From contig CALJHX010000002.1 in assembly GCA_937770485.1 (NCBI GenBank), positions 115,136 through 179,135 of the forward strand: a stretch of DNA of 64,000 bases, given 5' to 3'. The DNA comes from an uncultured Verrucomicrobiae bacterium (lineage in GTDB: Bacteria; Verrucomicrobiota; Verrucomicrobiia; Limisphaerales; UBA1096). The notes beneath the pieces were generated by a model. It saw only the letters and a list, made by a program, of their open reading frames with translations, ran no database searches and was not told where the DNA came from. Within the stretch, counting starts at the first letter, position 1. Every line of letters begins with the position of its first letter. A program made the position numbers and the translations under genes. Positions 54,044 to 61,246 of this stretch are shown piece by piece.

Positions 54044-54133
54044 CTTCAGGCTATAATCGATGGCATAGATTATGAATTGACTTCATCCGGTAGTTTACCA
54101 AATATTGGTGTCTGGAAACGAAAGGATTAAAAA

Positions 54134-54772
54134 ATGACAGGACTAGTAATAATATTTGCGGCATTAGCTGGTTTGGCGGTCATCGTTGGCCTGTGGGTGA
54201 TGGGCATTTACAACGGCTTGATCCGCAAGCGCAATGCCAAGGATAATAACTACTCGCAGATCGGTATCCAGTTGACGCGCAAGTACGACCTGATACCCAA
54301 CCTCGTGAAGTTGGTTAAGGGCTACATGAAACACGAGCGAACCACGCTGGAGGAGGTCATTCAGGCACGCAACATGGCTGCCAACGCCAACGCGGCTGTC
54401 AGCGCGAACCCAAGCGATCCGGCGGCGATGAAGCAGATGGTGGCCGCTGAGGGCACTCTTGGCGGCGTGATGGGACGCCTGTTCGCGCTAAGCGAGTCGT
54501 ACCCCGACCTCAAGGCCAATCAAAACATGATGCAGTTGACCGAGGAACTGACCTCAACCGAAAACAAGGTCACCTTTTCGCGTCAGGCGTTCAACGACTC
54601 GGTGATGGGCTACAACAACGCGCTGCAGGTTTTCCCGGCCAACATGGTCGCAGGTATGTTTGGTTTCACGGAGGCGATCTTCTTCGAGGTCGAAGGCTTG
54701 GGGGATGTCGGTAAGGCCGTTGTCACTGCCGATCAAAAGAAGGACCTCGACATCTCGTTCGACGACATGTGA
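54134..54772 (+). CDS. LemA family protein
   Basis: A 212-residue protein with one N-terminal membrane helix (VIIFAALAGLAVIVGLWVMG) and the LemA helical domain: YNGLIRKRNAKDNNYSQI, QLTRKYDLIPNLVKLVKGY, KHERTTLEEVIQARN, SESYPDLKANQNMMQLTEEL and NDSVMGYNNALQVFPANMVA. A ribosome-binding site (GAAAGGA) precedes the ATG. LemA proteins are frequently paired with M48 metalloproteases, as here (33 bases apart). Function is unclear. Confidence 0.93.
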   Translation: MTGLVIIFAALAGLAVIVGLWVMGIYNGLIRKRNAKDNNYSQIGIQLTRKYDLIPNLVKLVKGYMKHERTTLEEVIQARNMAANANAAVSANPSDPAAMKQMVAAEGTLGGVMGRLFALSESYPDLKANQNMMQLTEELTSTENKVTFSRQAFNDSVMGYNNALQVFPANMVAGMFGFTEAIFFEVEGLGDVGKAVVTADQKKDLDISFDDM

Positions 54773-54805
54773 TCTCGGAGGCAAGGGATCAAGGGATCGC
54801 TCAAC

Positions 54806-56815
54806 ATGGACTTCTTTGAGCGCCAAAATAAGGCCAAGAAAAAAACCGGGGTTCTGGTTTTTCTTTTCTGCGTCGCGGTTCTTCTCATCTCCCTGCTGAA
54901 TTTCCTGATTATTGCCGCGGTCATCCCCTTCGTGGATGAGGAGCGCAATTTTTCAACGTTGCAGGACCCGATGCTCGCCGTCTTGGTTTTTATGGGGACG
55001 TTCGCCGTCATTGGCATGGCTGGGTTGTTCCGGCGCGTTCAACTGAGCGGTGGCGGTTCCAGTATCGCGGCGATGATGGGCGGGCGGCTCGTCAACATGG
55101 CCACCACCGACCCCGACGAGCGCAAGCTGATGAATGTCGTCGAGGAAATGGCCATCGCCTCAAGCGTAGCCGTGCCGGAGGTTTACGTCATGGAGGGCGA
55201 AGAGGCCATAAACGCTTTCGCGGCCGGTTACACGCTCGACGATGCCGTGATCGGCGTCACCGAAGGCTGCATGCGCAAGCTTTCCCGCGACGAGCTACAA
55301 GGTGTCATCGCACACGAGTTCAGTCACATTCTTAATCAAGACATGAAGCTCAATCTCCGTCTAGTCTCTGTGGTTTTCGGGCTCATTGCGCTGGCTGTCA
55401 TCGGGCGCGTTTTGTTGCAAATCGGTTTTTATTCATCGCACGGTCGCAGTCGCCGTAGCAGCGAAAACGGGGGAGGCGGCGGGGCTCTCGCCATCGGGAT
55501 TATAGGCCTTGGCCTTATGGCCACCAGCGGGCTGGGCATCCTCATGGGCAATCTCATCAAGAGCGCCGTGTCGCGTCAGCGCGAATACCTCGCTGACTCC
55601 TCGGCCGTACAGTTCACCCGCAATCCTGAGGGCTTGGCCGGTGCGTTAAAGAAAATCGGCGCGCTTAGCGGCGGTTCCCGACTGCTCAGCACCCCCAACG
55701 CGGAGGAAGCCAGTCACATGTTTTTTGGCAACGCACTGAGCCGGTCTTGGTTTTCCATGACCTCCACCCACCCACCGCTGCTCGAGCGCATTCAGCTGCT
55801 TGAGCCAAGTTTCGACGGCGACTTTTCCGGTGTAAGATTCGATCAGTCGCCGCCGCCAAGACGGCAGAGCGCACCGGCTAAAACATCCGCCGGGATCCCG
55901 ATCCCCGGGGTGGGCGATGCGCTTGGCCAAGCGCTCCCGCCGGTGATCATGGGCCTGGCTGCTGCCGGCCAAGTGCAGGTCGGCTCGGCCGCTGCGGTCG
56001 CCGACTCGATCGGCAACCCGACCCAACAGCATATTGACTTTGCCGCCGCGCTGCTTGCGTCGCTACCTGAGGCGGTGAGTGCTGCCGCTCACGATACGCA
56101 CGACGCCTGCGCGCTGGTGTTCGCGCTGTTGCTCGACCCGAAGGACGGGCCGGTGCAAAAAAAGCAGCTTGGCCAAGTGGACAAACTCTTCAGCGAACAA
56201 ATGGCCAAGGCCACCCTCAAGTTGAGTGCCAACGTGGCATCGCTCGATCCACGCGCCAAGCTGCCCGTCGCCGACCTGGCCGTCGGCTCGCTGCGGCGCA
56301 TGGCGAAGGATCAGTTCGAGCGTTTCACCAAACTGCTGGAGTCCTTGGCGGCGGCGGACGAGAAGATCGACCTGTTCGAGTTTTCGCTGTCCAAGCTCGT
56401 GATCCGGCATCTCGAGCCGCATTTTGTGAAGCAGCAAAAAAAACCCGTACGATACTACTCGCTGAAAAAGTTGAGCCACGAATGCAGCGTGCTCATTTCA
56501 TCCCTCGCCTGCACGGCCGGCAGCAACGACGAAACCATCCAAACGGCCTACGACGCCGGCGCGTCCCACCTCGATGCCACACGTTTGACCAAGTTGCCGG
56601 ATGTCGATTGCGGCTTGCAGGAACTGGATCAAGCCCTCGTCACACTTGACGGAGTAGCCATCAACCTGAAGCGTACACTTATCGAGGCCGCTGCCGCCAC
56701 TGTCTCGGCCGACGGTTACCTGCAAATCCAGGAGGCCGAGCTGCTCCGCGCCATCTCTGATTCACTCGGTTGCCCGATGCCGCCGCTTGCGATTGCGCTC
56801 GCCACCGCCGCCTGA
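54806..56815 (+). CDS. M48 metalloprotease with C-terminal TerB-like domain
   Basis: A 669-residue protein. Two N-terminal helices (VLVFLFCVAVLLISLLNFLI, MLAVLVFMGTFAVIGMAGLF) precede a HtpX/M48 catalytic domain, zinc motif HEFSH at 170-174 and the second Glu-type ligand region SRQREYLADSSAVQFTRNP. Two more helices lie between. The C-terminal 300 residues are an extra domain of unknown function; its last part (IEAAAATVSADGYLQIQEAELLRAISDSL) resembles TerB-like helical domains. The longer size than HtpX (about 290) is clear. It is downstream of lemA and 3 bases from rsmI, so all three may be one operon. LGQALPPV contains the longest palindrome, 16 bases at 55921. Confidence 0.9.
   Translation: MDFFERQNKAKKKTGVLVFLFCVAVLLISLLNFLIIAAVIPFVDEERNFSTLQDPMLAVLVFMGTFAVIGMAGLFRRVQLSGGGSSIAAMMGGRLVNMATTDPDERKLMNVVEEMAIASSVAVPEVYVMEGEEAINAFAAGYTLDDAVIGVTEGCMRKLSRDELQGVIAHEFSHILNQDMKLNLRLVSVVFGLIALAVIGRVLLQIGFYSSHGRSRRSSENGGGGGALAIGIIGLGLMATSGLGILMGNLIKSAVSRQREYLADSSAVQFTRNPEGLAGALKKIGALSGGSRLLSTPNAEEASHMFFGNALSRSWFSMTSTHPPLLERIQLLEPSFDGDFSGVRFDQSPPPRRQSAPAKTSAGIPIPGVGDALGQALPPVIMGLAAAGQVQVGSAAAVADSIGNPTQQHIDFAAALLASLPEAVSAAAHDTHDACALVFALLLDPKDGPVQKKQLGQVDKLFSEQMAKATLKLSANVASLDPRAKLPVADLAVGSLRRMAKDQFERFTKLLESLAAADEKIDLFEFSLSKLVIRHLEPHFVKQQKKPVRYYSLKKLSHECSVLISSLACTAGSNDETIQTAYDAGASHLDATRLTKLPDVDCGLQELDQALVTLDGVAINLKRTLIEAAAATVSADGYLQIQEAELLRAISDSLGCPMPPLAIALATAA
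55921..55936. repeat. Iterated palindrome, longest copy (16 bases)
   Basis: GCGCTTGGCCAAGCGC in the M48 gene (ALGQAL), the longest symmetric copy found. Confidence 0.92.
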
Positions 56816-56818
56816 ACA

Positions 56819-57538
56819 ATGTCCGAGCCGATTTCTCTTCCCGATGTGAAGCCCGCGCCGTTGGAGCCGGGGACACTGTACCTCGTGGCGACGCCGATCG
56901 GCAACATGGAGGACATCACGCTACGGGCGATCCGGACGCTGCGCGACTGCGACCTCGTGGCGGCGGAGGACACGCGCCACACCGGGATGCTGCTCAAACG
57001 CCTCGGCTTGGCCAAGCGGCAGGTCAGCACACATAAGTTTAACGAAGCCAAGCGTTCCGGTGAGATCGTCGAGTTGCTGCAGGGCGGAGGAACGGTGTCG
57101 ATGGTCAGCGATGCCGGGAGCCCGGGCATCAGCGACCCGGGGCACCGGCTGGTCACGGCAGTGATCGAGGCCGGTTGCCGGGTGGAGACGGTGCCTGGAG
57201 CGTGCGCTTTGGTGGCGGCGCTGACGGCGAGCGGCTTGGCCACGAACGAGTTTCATTTCGTCGGCTTCCTGCCGGTGAAAAGCGGCCAACGAGCCAAGCG
57301 CTTGGCCAAGCTGTTGGAGTTGCCGGGGACGCTTGCGCTGTACGAGTCGCCCTATCGCGTAGTGAAGCTGCTCGGGGAGTTGGCCGAGGTTGCACCTGAT
57401 CGGCCGGTCGTTTTGGCGCGGGAGTTGACGAAAAAATTCGAGCAAATCCAGCGCGGCCTGCCGGCGGAGTTGCTCGCCGCGTACAGCGAGCGCAAGCCTA
57501 AGGGCGAGTTCGTCGTGCTCATCGGCCGAGTGGAGTGA
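56819..57538 (+). CDS. rsmI: 16S rRNA (cytidine-2'-O)-methyltransferase RsmI
   Basis: A 239-residue SAM-dependent enzyme with tetrapyrrole-methylase fold: LYLVATPIGNMEDITLRAIR, LVAAEDTRHTGMLLKRLGL, VSMVSDAGSPGISDPGHRLV, VPGACALVAALTASGL, FHFVGFLPVKSGQRAKRLAKL, ALYESPYRVVKLLGEL, PVVLARELTKKFEQIQRG and KGEFVVLIG. It methylates the 2'-OH of C1402 of 16S rRNA. It has two 12-mer palindromes (57006 and 57300), both read as LAK. Confidence 0.96.
   Translation: MSEPISLPDVKPAPLEPGTLYLVATPIGNMEDITLRAIRTLRDCDLVAAEDTRHTGMLLKRLGLAKRQVSTHKFNEAKRSGEIVELLQGGGTVSMVSDAGSPGISDPGHRLVTAVIEAGCRVETVPGACALVAALTASGLATNEFHFVGFLPVKSGQRAKRLAKLLELPGTLALYESPYRVVKLLGELAEVAPDRPVVLARELTKKFEQIQRGLPAELLAAYSERKPKGEFVVLIGRVE
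57006..57018. repeat. Iterated palindrome, 12-mer core
   Basis: GCTTGGCCAAGCG in rsmI (GLAKR). Confidence 0.88.
57299..57312. repeat. Iterated palindrome, 12-mer core
   Basis: CGCTTGGCCAAGCT in rsmI (RLAKL); second copy in the same gene. Confidence 0.88.
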
Positions 57539-57546
57539 GGCCGGGG

Positions 57547-58287
57547 TTACGGCAGTTCGCGGATACGTAGGTTGCGGAACTCGATCGGCGCGCCCTCGGA
57601 CTCGAGGCAGAGATAGCCGGTGGCCGGTTTGCAATCGGTGCCGCCGGAGACCTCGACGCCGTTCACCCACAGCCGCACTTCGCCGTTGATGGCGCGGATG
57701 TAATAGTGGTTCCATTCGCCGACTCCCTTCGTCGTGTTCTTCGAGGGGAAACTCCGGCTGCTGTTCGGAGCGACCGGCGGAAACGGTTTCATTTTGGCGT
57801 TTTGCGTGGGGAAAACATCGCCGTGAGAGGTGAACCAGTCGGACGGTTTCTTGTGTTGCTTCTCGTATTTCTCGGCATAGCCAAGGTCGAGTACCTGCAC
57901 CTCGATGCCGGCTGGGAGACGGCCCTTGCCAGCCGCGAGCCGCTCGATGCTGTCCGGTGTGGCCCAAAGAAACACGCCGGAGTTGCCTCCGTACTGCTTG
58001 TGTTTCCACTCGACGACCAACTCAAGATTCGTGATCTGTTTTTTGGTGCGGATGACGCCGACCGGTTTGCCGGTGCACTTAATGGTATTGCCCTCGAATG
58101 ACCATGTGTCATCGGCGCAGTTGACGTTAACAAAGTCGTCTTTCGTCATGGCACGCCAACCGGCCTCGGTGCCGGTGATCAGCGCTTGGGTGACAGGTTT
58201 GCCTGGCTTGGCCTCGGCGAACAGTTGCGCTTTGCCAATCGCGAGCGTGGCCAACAGGGACAGGGTGATTGTTCGTGTGATTTTCAT
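57547..58287 (-). CDS. DUF1080 protein, exported
   Basis: A 246-residue DUF1080 protein from ATG 58287 (MKITRTITLSLLATLAIGKA). Blocks: EAGWRAMTKDDFVNVNCADD, TIKCTGKPVGVIRTKKQITN, LELVVEWKHKQYGGNSGVFLW, GIEVQVLDLGYAEKYEK, GEWNHYYIRAINGEVRLWVN, GTDCKPATGYLCLESEGAPIEFRN. It differs from the other copy at 50166, so it is an old paralogue. The family hydrolyses or binds keto-glycosides. It is convergent with rsmI (8 bases between stops). Confidence 0.9.
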   Translation of the reverse strand: MKITRTITLSLLATLAIGKAQLFAEAKPGKPVTQALITGTEAGWRAMTKDDFVNVNCADDTWSFEGNTIKCTGKPVGVIRTKKQITNLELVVEWKHKQYGGNSGVFLWATPDSIERLAAGKGRLPAGIEVQVLDLGYAEKYEKQHKKPSDWFTSHGDVFPTQNAKMKPFPPVAPNSSRSFPSKNTTKGVGEWNHYYIRAINGEVRLWVNGVEVSGGTDCKPATGYLCLESEGAPIEFRNLRIRELP

Positions 58288-58379
58288 TTTAAGTAGTGTC
58301 TGACACCCGCGACAGTAGCGGCTTGACCGGGCGCCGTCAGCGTTTTTTGTTTGCTGTGGGCATGTTTTTTGGTTGATGT

Positions 58380-58841
58380 TTGCCGGAGAAATTGAAGGTT
58401 CGCGGTACACTAATGATGACAGTCGTGCTATTAGCCGGCTGCGGCGCATCGAACGTTTGGCAGGATGTCCAAAACGGCGACACGGCTGCGGTGCAGTCGC
58501 AGATCGAGTCCGGTGCGGATGTAGACGCGCGGGATGCGCTGGGGCGCACGCCGCTCTACTACGCGATCTACAACAAGCATCCGGAGATTACCGGTTTGTT
58601 GGTGCGAAGCGGAGCCAATGTGAACGTGAAACACAAAGCCGATAAAACTCCGCTGCACCTGGCCGCAGAATTGGGCGAAACGCCGACGGTGCGGTTGTTG
58701 TTGAAGGCGGGTGCGAAGGTAAACTCGTTGGACAGTGATCAGGGTACACCGCTGGATTGGGCGGTTGGCACGCTGCACAACGACACCGCCGCCTTCCTGC
58801 GCAAAAACGGGGGCAAGGAGGGGAGTGTTTTAACACGATGA
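58380..58841 (+). CDS. Ankyrin-repeat lipoprotein
   Basis: A 153-residue lipoprotein. The TTG at 58380 gives a basic n-region (PEKLKVRGT) and lipobox LLAGC; ATG 58413 would leave no n-region. Repeats: VQNGDTAAVQSQIESG, GRTPLYYAIYNKHPEITGLL, DKTPLHLAAELGETPTVRLL, QGTPLDWAVGTLHNDTAAFL. It is the paralogue of the 19338 protein. It starts about 90 bases from the divergent DUF1080 gene and stops 26 bases before mscS. Confidence 0.8.
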   Translation: MPEKLKVRGTLMMTVVLLAGCGASNVWQDVQNGDTAAVQSQIESGADVDARDALGRTPLYYAIYNKHPEITGLLVRSGANVNVKHKADKTPLHLAAELGETPTVRLLLKAGAKVNSLDSDQGTPLDWAVGTLHNDTAAFLRKNGGKEGSVLTR

Positions 58842-58866
58842 CTAATATGTCATAGACGGCAAAGAT

Positions 58867-59754
58867 ATGAACGAGACAATGCAAGCTATCTTGGACTTCA
58901 TCGTCAAGGCTTGGACCATGGAACTCTTCGGACCCGACACGGTCACCACCGGCGGCATCCTGTTGCTTTTGTTCCTGTTCACATCAGTGATCATCGTTGA
59001 GCGTATACTCCAGCGGCTGCTTATTCGCCGGTTACTGTCCAAGACCCGGCTGCAGCCGTCGCTGCAGTTTGGCCTGAGCCGGATTCTTGGGTACACCCTG
59101 ATTGCCATCGGGTTTTATGTTGCCTTTCAGGCGGTAGGATTTGATCTCAGTTCACTGGCGATTATTGCGGCATCGCTCGGCGTTGGTGTTGGGTTTGGCC
59201 TACAAAACATCATCAACAATTTTGTCAGTGGCATCATCATCCTGGCCGAGCGGCCGATTTCGATCGGTGACCGGATCGATGTGGCTGGCGTGGCCGGGCG
59301 CGTGACGAAGATTCAGCTCAGAAGCACGACGGTGGTGACCAATGACAACATCACCATGATTGTTCCCAACGCCGACTTCATTTCGAACACCGTTACAAAC
59401 TGGAGCCACGGTGACCCGAAAGTGCGTATTCGAGTGCCGGTCGGCGTGGCTTACGGCAGCGACTTGAAACTGCTGCAGCGATTGTTGCTTGAGGCGGCGG
59501 AGGAACATCCAAAGGCCCTTCGCGACCCCTCACCGGTTGTGCTGTTCACCGAGTTTGGGGACAACTCACTCAACTTTGAGTTGGGTGTGTGGACTAAGGA
59601 AATGACTGCAACCCCAATTCATTTCACCAGTGAAATGAATTTTATCATCGAGCAAAAACTAAGGGATAATGACATAGAGATACCCTTTCCCCAGCGTGAT
59701 TTGCATGTTCGTTCCGGCCTTCCGGCTACACAGGAGCTATCGGGGGAAGTTTAG
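58867..59754 (+). CDS. Small-conductance mechanosensitive channel (MscS family)
   Basis: A 295-residue channel of the MscS family. Three helices (TGGILLLLFLFTSVIIVER, GYTLIAIGFYVAFQAVGF, AIIAASLGVGVGFGLQNIIN) end in the Gly/Ala-rich pore helix, followed by NNFVSGIIILAERPISIGDRI and the beta domain VAGVAGRVTKIQLRSTTVVT and VPNADFISNTVTNWS, typical of MscS. It opens under membrane tension to release solutes. It stands alone downstream of the ankyrin lipoprotein. Confidence 0.94.
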   Translation: MNETMQAILDFIVKAWTMELFGPDTVTTGGILLLLFLFTSVIIVERILQRLLIRRLLSKTRLQPSLQFGLSRILGYTLIAIGFYVAFQAVGFDLSSLAIIAASLGVGVGFGLQNIINNFVSGIIILAERPISIGDRIDVAGVAGRVTKIQLRSTTVVTNDNITMIVPNADFISNTVTNWSHGDPKVRIRVPVGVAYGSDLKLLQRLLLEAAEEHPKALRDPSPVVLFTEFGDNSLNFELGVWTKEMTATPIHFTSEMNFIIEQKLRDNDIEIPFPQRDLHVRSGLPATQELSGEV

Positions 59755-59773
59755 GGTGGGGTTTGTTTAGCTC

Positions 59774-60596
59774 ATGACAAATAGAAGAACCAAAGCAAGT
59801 GTGCGACGAAGCGGTTTCACGCTGATCGAACTGCTGGTGGTAATCGCGATCATTGCCATTCTTGCTGCGTTGCTGCTGCCGGCTCTGGCCAAAGCCAAGA
59901 GCAAGGCGACTGAGATAAAGTGCCTTAGCAACCTGAAACAACTGGGTTTGGGCTTTTTCCTGTATTCAAATGAAACAGGCAAGACTCCGTCATATACCAT
60001 GGGCAATGGGAAACTTTGGATGGACTCGATTGGGGAGTATTATTCCAAGACTGATGCGATACGTCTTTGTCCTACTGCGCCGTACAGAAAGGGGAAGGGA
60101 GGCGCTTCGACCTCGGCATGGGTTTGGGGCAGTGAATTGCGCCCCGGCACCCGAGAGCCCAAGTGGACTGGCAGTTATGCACTCAATGGCTGGTTTTATG
60201 CCGGTGATTGGAATCAGGCATGGATAACACAGCACGGGATGGCCAGGGATCTTGCCTTCCGGCTTGACTCGGATGTACGGCATTCGAGTGAGAGCCCGAT
60301 CTTCTGTGACTCAATGTGGGTGGATGCCTGGCCACTGGAGAGGCATTCGACCGGCGAGTAACCTCGCCCTTGGCAGCGTCGGTGAGAATGCGGGGATGGC
60401 TCGGATCACTTTGGCGCGCCACAAGTATCCGGCGGGAACCCTGCCACTACCATCCAGCAAGTATCGGGACAAGCCATTGCCGGGTGCGATCAACCTGGTG
60501 TTCTACGACGGTCATGCCAGCCTGGCACCAAATGAGAAACTTTGGGAATACCAGTGGCACAAAAACTGGAAGAACCCGGGTAAGCGACCACGGTGA
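59774..60596 (+). CDS. Type II secretion/type IV prepilin-like protein (one frameshift)
   Basis: The N-terminus has the prepilin signature ([20 protein letters not shown], then [20 protein letters not shown]). The frame stops at 60361 after [13 protein letters not shown] second frame, from about 60345, continues [40 protein letters not shown] and ends at 60596. One indel near 60340-60350 joins them. The result is a DUF1559-like pseudopilin of about 274 residues, cut by PilD-type peptidase and assembled into a pseudopilus or exported. It is 20 bases downstream of mscS. Confidence 0.85.
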
Positions 60597-60600
60597 CGAT

Positions 60601-61128
60601 TTATTCCTTCAGCGCCTCAACAACATTCGGGCGGGTCAGGAAGATCATGATGCAGATCGGGTAGATCAATGCGATGAGCACGCCGCACATCGTGCCTCCC
60701 GCGCTGAAGATAAACGATTCGTCATGTTTCATCATGGACATGGACAGGACGGTGCTGGCAAGGGTGTAGAGTATTTGAATCGCAGCGTAGCCCATCGACC
60801 CGGTGCGTCCCCAGTTTCGTTCCCGCAACAAACCCACTCCGCATACAATCAGGATCAGACTCATAATGCCGCCGAAGCAGGAGGAGAATTGTAAAAATGT
60901 GATGTACCCTTCGGCATATTGAGCGCTCATTGCGCGATTTAATTCAAACGCGAACTCGGAGGATTGCGTTGCCAAAACAAAGAACAGGACCCCGGCTCCA
61001 CCGCAAATCAGGCCCATTGCGCCAAACACGATATTCAGGATGCCGAAGACCTTGATCGACGCCGGCTTGGGCGCGTCATGCACCACCGTGTACGGGTTGG
61101 GCGCTTGAGGGGGAGGTTGGGTTTCCAT
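60601..61128 (-). CDS. Four-helix membrane protein, unknown function
   Basis: A 175-residue protein with a Pro-rich cytosolic N-terminus (ETQPPPQAPNPYTVVHD) and four helices (GILNIVFGAMGLICGGAGVLFF, FSSCFGGIMSLILIVCGVGLL, MGYAAIQILYTLASTVLSM, GVLIALIYPICIMIFL). I recognise no family. It stops 5 bases from the convergent prepilin gene and starts about 118 bases from the divergent nuclease gene. Confidence 0.7.
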   Translation of the reverse strand: METQPPPQAPNPYTVVHDAPKPASIKVFGILNIVFGAMGLICGGAGVLFFVLATQSSEFAFELNRAMSAQYAEGYITFLQFSSCFGGIMSLILIVCGVGLLRERNWGRTGSMGYAAIQILYTLASTVLSMSMMKHDESFIFSAGGTMCGVLIALIYPICIMIFLTRPNVVEALKE

Positions 61129-61246
61129 GTCAACGATTTCGGTTCTGCCGCGAACTTAGCGCGGCAGAACCAACAGGTAAAGGCCCGGCAAAATTTTTCT
61201 CGCATGGGACAGTATTTGTCCCACTAGGGGTGGTATCGTTTGCGCC

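Noticed and set aside
55921..55936. Palindrome as a ParB-binding parS site
   Set aside because: parS consensus is TGTTTCACGTGAAACA-like and clusters near the origin; these copies differ and are spread over the whole window.
56921..58009. 362-codon minus-strand frame over rsmI and the DUF1080 gene
   Set aside because: It covers two well-supported genes in other frames and contains only Arg/Gln/His-rich low-information sequence.
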